Source: Paracoccaceae bacterium Fryx2 (lineage in GTDB: Bacteria; Pseudomonadota; Alphaproteobacteria; Rhodobacterales; Rhodobacteraceae). Taken from it: a stretch of DNA of 64,000 bases. The translations under genes were made by a program, and so were the position numbers. The notes beneath the pieces are model-generated. The model ran no database searches. It was not told where the DNA came from and saw only the letters and a program-made list of their open reading frames with translations. The stretch lies in contig JAVSGI010000005.1 in NCBI GenBank assembly GCA_032334235.1, forward strand, positions 2,688,501 through 2,752,500, written 5' to 3'. Positions 55,283 through 64,000 of the stretch are shown here, one piece after another (the stretch's first letter is position 1; every line of letters begins with the position of its first letter).

Positions 55283-56833
55283 TCATGCGCAGGCTCCCAG
55301 AAGGGCATCGAAGCTGTCGAGCGAGGGATGGGCGACGGCAACATCTCTCGGCAGCGCCGTTTGCCGCGGGTTCAGGCAGGATGCCAGAGGTCCGGGATCG
55401 GGCACCCGGCCCGCGTCCAATTCTGCTGCCAGCAGATGTGCCAGTTCCGCCTCGCAGGCCCGGTCGTGGGCGATGAACAGCAGGTCGACCATGCGGCGGC
55501 AGGCGTCGCGGCGGGGCAGATCGCGCTGCAGCACCTTCCAGGCCTCAGCGTATTCGGTTCGCGGGAACAGGCTGTCGCGGTAGATCGAACTCCACAGGGC
55601 TTGCGGTTTGCGCCGCAGCGCATGGATGACGTGATGGTAGTTGATGACATGCACGCGATGGCCATCGCCGCGACCTCGCGCCCTTGTATGGCTGACGACC
55701 AGGGTGCTGCCGAGAAAGGCCTCAAGGCGATCGTCGTAAAGGTGGACCCGCAAGCGCTGCCCGATCAGCTGCGACGGGGCGCTGTAGAAGATGCTCTTGA
55801 CCAGAAAGCCGCTGGTGCGGGTGACCGGAACCACGGTCTCTGTAAAGTCGGTGGTGCGCCGGCGCGGCAGGGGCTTCAGATGCGCCCGTTCCACCTGCGT
55901 GGCCGCCGCCCGCTGCCGGTTGCGCCGTGCCACCAGAATGTCGATGAAGCGGCGGTAGTCCTCGATGCTGGCGAAGTCGCGGCTGCCGCGCAGGATCAGC
56001 GCCTGTTCGATGGCCTTCTTCAGGTGCCGGTTCTGGGACTCCACCGCGCCGTTCTCATGAGCTTCCCCGCGGTTGTTGCGACTGGCCTCCATGCCGTAAT
56101 GGCCGACGAAGGCATTGTAGCGCGTGGTGATATCCTGGCGCTGGTCAGCCGTCAGGTTGCGGAAAGCGGCCGAGAGGCTGTCGGTGCGATGCTCCTGTGG
56201 TGCCCCGCCGAGCGACCAGAGCGCCTGCTGCAGGTTCTCGGCCAGGGCCGTGAAGCTCTCCCCGCCCAGGACCACCCCGACATGCTCCCACCGGCTGTAG
56301 ACCATGACGAAGTGGTAGAGCAGATGCGGGAATAGCTGGCCCGCGATCGTCACCTCCAGCTCCTCGGCATGAGTGAAGTCGGACTGGGCCATGCGGCCCG
56401 GCTCCGGCGTCTGGCGGAAGATGATGTCGCGCTCGGGTCCGTTCAGCGCCCGCCACTGCCGCACCCGCCGTTCCAGGGTGCGCCGGATGCGGTCATCGGG
56501 GAAGGCCAGCGGGTGCAGGCCCTGAAGGTGGCGCAGCAGGGTGACGGCCTGCAAGGCGCTGTCCCTCTCCAGCAAGGGAAGGATGTCGCCCTCCCAATAA
56601 CCCTCGAGGGGATCGGCCACCGTGCGCCCGTGAACGATCTTGCGGTTCGAGGGCAGCGTCGGGTTGGCATCGAACCGTCGGGCCGTGCGCTCGCTGAACC
56701 CGGCGCGGGCGGCCGACGTGCGCTGACTGTGATATCGGAGGTCGGACATGTATAATCTCAATTGCTGGTCGTTGATGGGTTTGTAGGCCAACCCGGATCC
56801 TCCGTTTGACGGCAGAGGAACCCGGCTTACCAA
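55283..56833 (-). CDS. istA: Outer-element transposase IstA (IS21 family)
   Basis: 516 aa from a TTG at 56833; ATG 56749 (MSDLRYHSQRTSAARAGFSERTARRF) is an alternative start close to the helix-turn-helix. Core motifs: MAQSDFTHAEELEVTIAG (Asp), FRNLTADQRQDITTRYNAFVGHYGMEASRNNRGEAHENGAVESQNRHLKKA (Glu near GAVESQN). Only distantly similar to the inner IstA, so the two elements are different IS21 lineages. Its stop overlaps the outer istB start. Confidence 0.9.
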   Translation of the reverse strand: MVSRVPLPSNGGSGLAYKPINDQQLRLYMSDLRYHSQRTSAARAGFSERTARRFDANPTLPSNRKIVHGRTVADPLEGYWEGDILPLLERDSALQAVTLLRHLQGLHPLAFPDDRIRRTLERRVRQWRALNGPERDIIFRQTPEPGRMAQSDFTHAEELEVTIAGQLFPHLLYHFVMVYSRWEHVGVVLGGESFTALAENLQQALWSLGGAPQEHRTDSLSAAFRNLTADQRQDITTRYNAFVGHYGMEASRNNRGEAHENGAVESQNRHLKKAIEQALILRGSRDFASIEDYRRFIDILVARRNRQRAAATQVERAHLKPLPRRRTTDFTETVVPVTRTSGFLVKSIFYSAPSQLIGQRLRVHLYDDRLEAFLGSTLVVSHTRARGRGDGHRVHVINYHHVIHALRRKPQALWSSIYRDSLFPRTEYAEAWKVLQRDLPRRDACRRMVDLLFIAHDRACEAELAHLLAAELDAGRVPDPGPLASCLNPRQTALPRDVAVAHPSLDSFDALLGACA

Positions 56834-57478
56834 CCCGCAGCGACCAGCACCTTCCCCGAAATCAATCAGGCCGGTGCGGCTGCCCTCCAGACGGGCATGC
56901 CCGTCTTCCGTTCAGCCCCACCGGCCAAGGTGGTTGTCGGCACCGGCCAAGATGGTTGTCGCTGAACACTTTCCGACGCCTTCACTCACACGCTGAAAGA
57001 CATCTATTTCGCAGAGACGGCACTGACCAAGGCGCTGCCGAAGATGGCAACCGCTGCCGGGAATGCCGACCTGAAACAGGCGTTCACCGACCATCTGGCC
57101 GAGACGAAGCAGCAGATCAAACTGCTGGACAAGGTGTTTGCCTCGATCGGTGAAAAGGCGGCGGGCGAGAAGTGCGACGCGATCGAAGGGCTGATCAAGG
57201 AAGCCAACGGGCTGATCAAGGAAGCTTCCGGCCCGGCGCTGGATGCGGTTCTGATCGGCATCGCGCAGGCGGTCGAGCATTACGAGATCGCGCGTTACGG
57301 CACGCTGCGCGAATGGGCCAGGACGCTGGGGAAGGCCGAGGCCCATGACCTGCTGTCGCAGATCCTTGATCAGGAAAAGGCGGCGAATGCCAAGCTGACC
57401 GGGCTGGCGGTTGCCACGGTCAACACCGGGACGGCCAAGGCCGCCTGACCCCGGCCACGCCTATCGACACGACACCCG

Positions 57479-57505
57479 AAAGGGCCCTGATTTCAGGGCC
57501 CTTTT
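57479..57505. terminator. Bidirectional terminator between the DUF892 gene and pyrF
   Basis: AAAGGGCCCTGA (57479-57490) pairs with TCAGGGCCCTTT (57493-57504) around a 2-nt gap; T-run on both strands. It overlaps the 3' end of pyrF. Confidence 0.88.
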
Positions 57506-58200
57506 CCAATGCCTGCCAGTTCGTGCAGCACCGCCAGCGCAGCGGCCTTCGGGTCGGCGGCCTGCCAGATCGGGCGGCCGATAACGAGATGATCGACGCC
57601 GTTGGCGATGGCCTGCGCCGGGGTCTCGACCCGCTTCTGATCGCCCGGCGCCGCACCGGCCGGGCGCACCCCCGGCGTCACGATCAGCTTGCCCCGCGCC
57701 TGCGGCAATGCGCGGATCGCGGCAGCCTCGCGCGGCGAGGCGATGACGCCATCGGCCCCGGCATCGAGCGCGCGGGCGGCGCGTTCCAGCGTGATTTCTG
57801 CCAGATCGCCGGGGCGGATCATGTTCGCATCCAGATCGGCCCGGTCGAGCGAGGTCAGGATGGTGACGGCAAGGATCTTCGTTTCAGACCCGGCGCGGCC
57901 GGTCGCGGCGGCGGCGACCACCTGCGGATCGCCATGCACCGTCAGGAAGTCGAGATTGTATTGCGCGAGACCGCGCACCGCTGCCTCGATCGTCGCGCCG
58001 ATGTCGAACAGCTTCATGTCGAGAAAGACGCGCTTGCCGTGTTCGTGCTTGAGCTCGTTGGCCAGCGCCAGACCGCCCCCCGTCAGCATCCCCAGCCCGA
58101 TCTTGTAAAAGCCGACCGCATCGCCCAGACGGGCGGTCAGATCGAGACCCTGCAGGACGTTCGGCACGTCAAGCGCCACGATAAGACGGTCGTCGGTCAT
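57493..58200 (-). CDS. pyrF: Orotidine 5'-phosphate decarboxylase
   Basis: 235-aa TIM-barrel enzyme giving UMP in pyrimidine synthesis. The catalytic DxKxxD motif is LDMKLFDIGAT; LIVALDVPN at the N-terminus, LTVHGDPQVV and IVTPGVRPAGAAPGDQKRVETPAQAI near the phosphate site agree. ATG 58200 is chosen because GGAG stands 6 bp upstream; MQEYP at 58215 is possible. The gene ends inside a terminator hairpin. Confidence 0.96.
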   Translation of the reverse strand: MTDDRLIVALDVPNVLQGLDLTARLGDAVGFYKIGLGMLTGGGLALANELKHEHGKRVFLDMKLFDIGATIEAAVRGLAQYNLDFLTVHGDPQVVAAAATGRAGSETKILAVTILTSLDRADLDANMIRPGDLAEITLERAARALDAGADGVIASPREAAAIRALPQARGKLIVTPGVRPAGAAPGDQKRVETPAQAIANGVDHLVIGRPIWQAADPKAAALAVLHELAGIGKGP

Positions 58201-58343
58201 CGGATACTCCTGCATTGCGGTTTGGCGGGTGATGGCGGGCCGGGGGCGGGCTGTCAAGCCGCAGGCGGCGCGAAACAGGCGGTGATGCATTGACTTGCCC
58301 CCCGCAACCGGATCACGATTCAATCGCGACGGGAGAGGCGGCC

Positions 58344-59117
58344 ATGCAGATCAACATCACCTACGAACGCCCCGAAGAAGGCCCGAAAAGCGGCCCGATC
58401 ACGGTGGGCTGGTTTCTGTCGTCGGACAAGGGGGCGGTGCTTTACGATGCGCCCGAACGGCTGATCTTCCGCCAGACCAACAAGGCCCATTCCAAGTCGG
58501 CCAGCCGCTGCCCGGCGGTGATCCAGATGGAAAGCCGGTATTTCGTGGTGAAATGCCCGTTCGACATCAACATCGGCTTCGGGCGCGACGACAAGGGCAA
58601 GGCGCATCTGATCAACCGGGCCGGCGTGGCAAGCCCGGTGCGCGGCAACAAGCTGGGCGAGGTGATGTCGCTGGTGTCCGAGGTGGAATGGCGCTACCCG
58701 GACCGCCCCACGGTGCAGATGCTGCTGCCCTATTGTTTCATAGCCGACGAGGTGGTGTATCTGACCCAGATCGGCACCTTTGCCCATTACCGCCCCGACC
58801 CGCTGCCCGGCACCATCTTTGGCGGGCGGTTTCCGCTTAACCTGTGGCCAAGACCGCTGATGTGGGCGTTTGAATGGCATGACCCGAGCAAGGATCTCGT
58901 GCTGAAACGCGGCGAGCCGCTGTTCTATTGCCAGTTCGAGGGCGATGCGCCGGACCGCCCGGTGCAGGTGATCGAAGCCGAGCGCACGCCGGAGCTTGCC
59001 AAATACATGGAGCAGGTGTCGGGTGTGGTGAACTACGTCAACCAGACCTTCGGCCTGTTCAAGGCGGCCGAAGCGTTGCGGCCCGCTAAACTACTGACAC
59101 CGAAGGGAAAAACCTGA
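58344..59117 (+). CDS. Conserved protein of unknown function
   Basis: 257 aa, no signal peptide, no membrane segment. Features: ITYERPEEGPKSGPITVGWF, then a Trp/Tyr/Pro-rich centre (VEWRYPDRPTVQMLLPYCFIADEVVYLTQIGTFAHYRPDPLPGTIFGGRFPLNLWPRPLMWAFEWHDP) and RGEPLFYCQFEGDAPDRPVQVIEAE near the end. It looks like a compact beta-rich fold. I do not recognise the family. ATG 58344 follows GGGAGAGGCGGCC. The stop overlaps the start of the propeller gene, so the two are translated together. Confidence 0.7.
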   Translation: MQINITYERPEEGPKSGPITVGWFLSSDKGAVLYDAPERLIFRQTNKAHSKSASRCPAVIQMESRYFVVKCPFDINIGFGRDDKGKAHLINRAGVASPVRGNKLGEVMSLVSEVEWRYPDRPTVQMLLPYCFIADEVVYLTQIGTFAHYRPDPLPGTIFGGRFPLNLWPRPLMWAFEWHDPSKDLVLKRGEPLFYCQFEGDAPDRPVQVIEAERTPELAKYMEQVSGVVNYVNQTFGLFKAAEALRPAKLLTPKGKT

Positions 59118-59947
59118 TGCGCTCCTCGCTGGAGATATGGAACCTCAAGACCGGCACGGTGTCGGTGGTTTTGAAGACGGATCTGCTGATCGAGGCGCCG
59201 AACTGGGACCCTGCGGGCGACAGCCTGATGGTGAATGGCAGCGGCCGGCTGTGGCGGGTGCCGCTGGCAACCCCGCGGCTGGAGGCGGTCGACACCGACT
59301 TTGCCACCACCTGCAACAATGACCACGGCTTTTCCCGCGACGGCAGGATGATCGCGCTGTCGAACCGCACCGACCGCGGGTCGGAGATTTTCGTGATGCC
59401 CGCGGGTGGCGGGGTGCCCCGCGCCGTGACTCAGCACGCGCCAAGCTGGTTTCACGGCTGGTCGCCCGATGGCCGGCGGCTGACCTATGTCGCGGCGCGC
59501 GGCGAAAGCCGGGTGGTCGATGTCTATTCCATCGCGGTGGAGGGCGGCGAGGAAACCCGCCTGACGAACGGCGAAGGCCACAGTGACGGGCCGGAGTATT
59601 CGGCCGACGGGGCGCATATCTACTACAACTGCGACCGGACCGGCCACGCGCAGATCTGGCGGATGGCCGAGGACGGGTCGGGGCAGGAACGGCTGTTCGA
59701 GGACAGTTACGTCAACTGGTTCCCGCACCCGTCGCCCGATGGCAAGCATGTGGTCTACCTCGCGTTTCCGCCCTTCACCGAAGGCCACCCGCGCGACCTG
59801 CATGTGGGTCTGAAGCTGGTGGACCCCGATGGCAGGAACGTCCGCACGCTGATGGAGTTTCACGGCGGGCAGGGCAGCCTGAACGCGCCAAGCTGGGCCC
59901 CCGACGGGTCGGCCTTTGCCTTGGTGCATTTCGGCACGCAAAAGTGA
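59117..59947 (+). CDS. TolB-like PD40/WD40 beta-propeller protein
   Basis: 276 aa with repeated PD40 units: NWDPAGDSLMVNG, HGFSRDGRMIALSNRT, GWSPDGRRLTYVAAR, GPEYSADGAHIYYN, PHPSPDGKHVVYLA and SWAPDGSAFALVH, i.e. six blades. There is no signal peptide (unlike TolB), so it is probably cytoplasmic. Propellers of this type bind proteins or glycans, or cap hydrolases. ATG 59117 overlaps the preceding stop. Confidence 0.85.
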   Translation: MRSSLEIWNLKTGTVSVVLKTDLLIEAPNWDPAGDSLMVNGSGRLWRVPLATPRLEAVDTDFATTCNNDHGFSRDGRMIALSNRTDRGSEIFVMPAGGGVPRAVTQHAPSWFHGWSPDGRRLTYVAARGESRVVDVYSIAVEGGEETRLTNGEGHSDGPEYSADGAHIYYNCDRTGHAQIWRMAEDGSGQERLFEDSYVNWFPHPSPDGKHVVYLAFPPFTEGHPRDLHVGLKLVDPDGRNVRTLMEFHGGQGSLNAPSWAPDGSAFALVHFGTQK

Positions 59948-59967
59948 CGCGGGGCGCTGTGGCAATC

Positions 59968-59996
59968 TTGCATCAGCCGGGGCGCCTGCCCATGTG
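59968..59996 (+). promoter_or_regulatory. Heat-shock (sigma-32/RpoH) promoter of clpB
   Basis: CTTGCAT (59968-59974) and CCCATGT (59990-59996) with a 15-bp gap match the CTTGAAA...CCCATNT heat-shock pattern. It is about 70 bp upstream of clpB, where RpoH control is expected. Confidence 0.7.
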
Positions 59997-60065
59997 AGGA
60001 AGGAGGCCGGACCGGGCGTGCCATGACGGGCGTTCAGCGACGGTGCTGATGATGGGAGATTGCCG

Positions 60066-62678
<2,613 letters not shown>

Positions 62679-62708
62679 AACGGATTGAGGGAGGGCAAGG
62701 GCCTTCCC

Positions 62709-62747
62709 CCTTTCTTCTGTTTTAAAATATCCCCGCCGGAGGCTCCC
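62709..62747 (+). repeat. Half-site copy of the TTCTTCTGTTT...ATATCCCCGCCGGAGG repeat
   Basis: CTTTCTTCTGTTTTAAAATA followed by TCCCCGCCGGAGGCTCC corresponds to the left arm of the 38-bp hairpin at 5378-5415, with changes in the middle. It lies 31 bp after the clpB stop; no complementary arm is adjacent. Confidence 0.7.
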
Positions 62748-62814
62748 CACCCCGTCGCCCTCACTGGCGGCGCAGAAAGGGTGCCTCATGCGGGGCTACT
62801 CTTGCAAGGTGAAA

Positions 62815-62844
62815 CCGCCGCCCGGAGGGCCTTCCGGGCGGCGG
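62815..62844 (-). terminator. Terminator of the fasciclin-domain gene
   Basis: CCGCCGCCCGGA (62815-62826) pairs with TCCGGGCGGCGG (62833-62844). On the minus strand it is followed by TTTCACC, a weak T-run, just after the stop at 62857. Confidence 0.7.
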
Positions 62845-62856
62845 CGGCGATTTCCC

Positions 62857-63336
62857 TTACATCGGCGGCAGGATGACCGCGTCGATGACGTGGATCACGC
62901 CATTCGAGGCTTCGATGTCGGCAGTGGACACCGCAGCGCCGTTGACCTTGGCGCCGCCGTCAAGCGTGATGGTCACCTCGCCGCCCTGAACCGTCGCGGC
63001 TTTCATGCCTTCGGTCAGATCAGTGGACATCACCTTGCCCGGCACGACGTGGTAGGTCAGGATCGAGGTCAGCTTGTCCTTGTTTTCGGGCTTCAGCAGG
63101 TCTTCGACGGTGCCCGCGGGCAGGGCGGCGAAGGCGGCGTCGGTCGGCGCGAAGACGGTGAAGGGGCCGGGGCCCTTCAGCGTTTCCACGAGGCCCGCGG
63201 CGGTCACGGCGGCGACCAGCGTGGTGAAGCTGCCTGCGCCCACGGCGGTGTCGACGATGTCCATGTCCTGCGCGAAGGCAGGGGCGGACAGGAACGCCGT
63301 CGCGGCGGTCAGGGCGATGAAGGTTCTGCGGATCAT
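62857..63336 (-). CDS. Secreted fasciclin (FAS1) domain protein
   Basis: 159 aa. Signal peptide [20 protein letters not shown] with cleavage near AFA-QD. A single FAS1 domain follows: [37 protein letters not shown] (H1 block) and [13 protein letters not shown]...[14 protein letters not shown] (H2 block). Such domains mediate adhesion or surface association. ATG 63336 fits the signal peptide; the frame is open to 63408. Confidence 0.93.
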   Translation of the reverse strand: MIRRTFIALTAATAFLSAPAFAQDMDIVDTAVGAGSFTTLVAAVTAAGLVETLKGPGPFTVFAPTDAAFAALPAGTVEDLLKPENKDKLTSILTYHVVPGKVMSTDLTEGMKAATVQGGEVTITLDGGAKVNGAAVSTADIEASNGVIHVIDAVILPPM

Positions 63337-63438
63337 TGGTGTCACTCCCGTTTGATCTGCCAATTTGGCTTGGCGAACTTCAACGTCGCGGGGTGCGCTT
63401 TGGATCATGGTGACATTTGCGTAGGCGCACTTGACCGG

Positions 63439-63472
63439 CCGGGCGGCGGGCCTAAGCCGGGCCGCCGCCCGG
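63439..63472. terminator. Strong GC hairpin between the DUF302 and fasciclin genes
   Basis: CCGGGCGGCGG (63439-63449) pairs with CCGCCGCCCGG (63462-63472), about 45 bp downstream of the DUF302 gene stop on the minus strand. TTT follows only on the plus strand. Confidence 0.55.
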
Positions 63473-63516
63473 TTTCCAGTGAAATTGGTGTGATCCGCCG
63501 TGAACGGGCGTGACCG

Positions 63517-63957
63517 TCAGTCCTGACCTAGCGCCTCTTTCACTATCGCCGTCAGCAGCTCGCCCACCGGTGCCATGCTGCCGTCATAGGCGCGGTGGCC
63601 GACGGTGATGGTTCCCGGCGCATCCGGGGTTTCATGGACGAAGATGCCGTAGGGGCAGTGCTGGATATTGGCGATGTCGGCCTCCATCACGGCGCGGCTG
63701 ACGGTGGAGGAGCAGAAGCTGAAGATGTCGGCGGCGGTATATAGCACGCGGTCCGAGCCCACGTCGGCGCGGGTGCGTTCCAGCATCTCGCCGACATGCG
63801 AGACGTGGTCGATCACCAGCCCCTGCCCGACGATGGCGCTTTCGATCGCGAAGGTGATGTTCTCGAAACTGTCCTCGACCGTCCAGGTGACGGCGTCTTG
63901 CGCGGCGGCGCTGGTCGCAAGGGCCATGGCCACGGCGGTGATGGTAATGCGGATCAT
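63517..63957 (-). CDS. Secreted DUF302 domain protein
   Basis: 146 aa. Signal peptide IRITITAVAMALATSAAAQD, so periplasmic. The DUF302 domain is recognisable by SFENITFAIESAIVGQGLVIDHVSHVGEML and the later FCSSTVSRAVMEADIANIQHCPYGIFVHETP block, where two cysteines in FCSS and QHCPY suggest a disulfide or metal site. ATG 63957 is preceded by GGGAGGACAGG. It lies upstream of the fasciclin gene on the same strand, with a strong hairpin between. Confidence 0.88.
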   Translation of the reverse strand: MIRITITAVAMALATSAAAQDAVTWTVEDSFENITFAIESAIVGQGLVIDHVSHVGEMLERTRADVGSDRVLYTAADIFSFCSSTVSRAVMEADIANIQHCPYGIFVHETPDAPGTITVGHRAYDGSMAPVGELLTAIVKEALGQD

Positions 63958-64000
63958 CCTGTCCTCCCTGAACTGGTGGCGCAGTCTGCGCGCCCTGCAG

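Larger units (their letters stand above)
51885..55286 (-). pseudogene. istB: Outer-element istB (IS21 helper ATPase), split by the inner IS21
   Basis: The N-terminal part starts at ATG 55286 (overlapping the istA stop) and runs 42 codons to 55161; the rest is 52574-51885 (230 codons). Joined with one copy of AGAAAGCG they form 271 aa without a frame change: MTSREIDIHTLPGMLTALRL... then RFLAVLAEYELAERDMRRIQRH. The ATPase motifs are IAIGNSGTGKTHILCAIG (Walker A) and LIILDDITYA (Walker B). Confidence 0.9.
51796..56968 (-). mobile_element. Outer IS21-family element (host of a second IS21)
   Basis: Ends TGTAGCGCG (51796) and, on the other strand, TGTTCAGCG (56968), each followed by related units with CAACCAC-TTGGCCGG. 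It is flanked by CTTTC at 51791-51795 and 56969-56973. Total 5,173 bp; subtracting the inner element and its 8-bp duplication leaves 2,587 bp, a normal IS21 size. istA is intact, istB is split. Confidence 0.92.
51782..57448 (+). pseudogene. DUF892/YciE-type ferritin-like protein gene, split by nested IS21 elements
   Basis: The gene starts ATG AAA ACG CTT TC (51782-51795, with CGGAG upstream) and continues at 56974 (GAC GCC TTC ACT...). Joining these with one copy of the 5-bp CTTTC duplication gives a 162-aa frame beginning MKTLSDAFTHTLKDIYFAET and ending ...NTGTAKAA at 57448. It is a four-helix ferritin-like DUF892 protein (EHYEIARYGTL, QILDQEKAANAKL), a family linked to stress and metal or oxygen defence. 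An internal ATG at 57044 could start a 134-aa remainder lacking the first helix. Confidence 0.9.

Noticed and set aside
57044..57448. The 134-codon frame as an independent intact gene
   Set aside because: It is the remainder of the DUF892 gene; the first helix and the proper start lie on the other side of the IS21 elements.

Overview
The window is GC-rich alphaproteobacterial chromosome, almost certainly Rhodobacteraceae (Rhodobacter/Gemmobacter-like). The reasons are a petABC bc1 operon, a PetP/PetR-type regulator pair, the gene order rnd-lptC-lptA-lptB-hpf-ptsN, a stand-alone NDUFA9-like gene beside uppP, an HU-like protein and two small intergenic repeat families. This placement comes from recognised families and gene order, not from a database search.

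Layout. 1-5.4 kb: tail of a cell-surface polysaccharide cluster (a glycosyltransferase with an in-frame TAG, a family 2 glycosyltransferase, a GT14/Branch-type glycosyltransferase, a two-domain sulfotransferase), closed by a perfect 38-bp hairpin. 5.5-9.6 kb (minus): tRNA-Leu(CAG), RNase D, LptC, LptA, LptB, long HPF and EIIA-Ntr. 9.7-18.6 kb (plus): NDUFA9-like protein, UppP, GltD, a secreted protein and GltB. 18.6-27 kb: DUF4342, MtgA, a GST, QueG, a DUF1294 protein, a 56-codon small gene, IlvE, the PetP/PetR pair, a secreted protein and an HDAC-like amidohydrolase. 26.3-29.4 kb: xseB-ispA-dxs. 29.4-34.3 kb: ExoD, an SDR-like protein, AMP nucleosidase, HU, a DMT permease and a possible 54-aa ORF. 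34.3-38.9 kb: AroC, then a TPP riboswitch controlling thiBPQ. 39-45.7 kb: petABC (minus), LysE-type exporter, GST, AhpD-like protein, ribosomal protein bL36, tRNA-Val(GAC), N-formylglutamate amidohydrolase and DinB.

46.9-57 kb is a mobile-element zone. An IS1634-type transposase, an IS5/IS903-type element without target duplication and a short IS21-type end lie between dinB and an SPFH/NfeD pair. After that, one IS21 element (2,578 bp, 8-bp duplication) sits inside the istB gene of a second IS21 element, which itself sits inside codon 5 of a DUF892/YciE-type gene (5-bp duplication). Removing both elements restores both reading frames exactly.

57.5-64 kb returns to core genes: PyrF, an uncharacterised protein paired with a PD40 propeller protein, ClpB behind a heat-shock-type promoter, a fasciclin-domain protein and a DUF302 protein.

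I found no CRISPR array, phage, toxin-antitoxin or recognisable defence system. The most notable signals are the nested IS21 structure, the two intergenic palindrome families, the duplicated-domain sulfotransferase, the small LRIARG-repeat gene and several regulatory regions.
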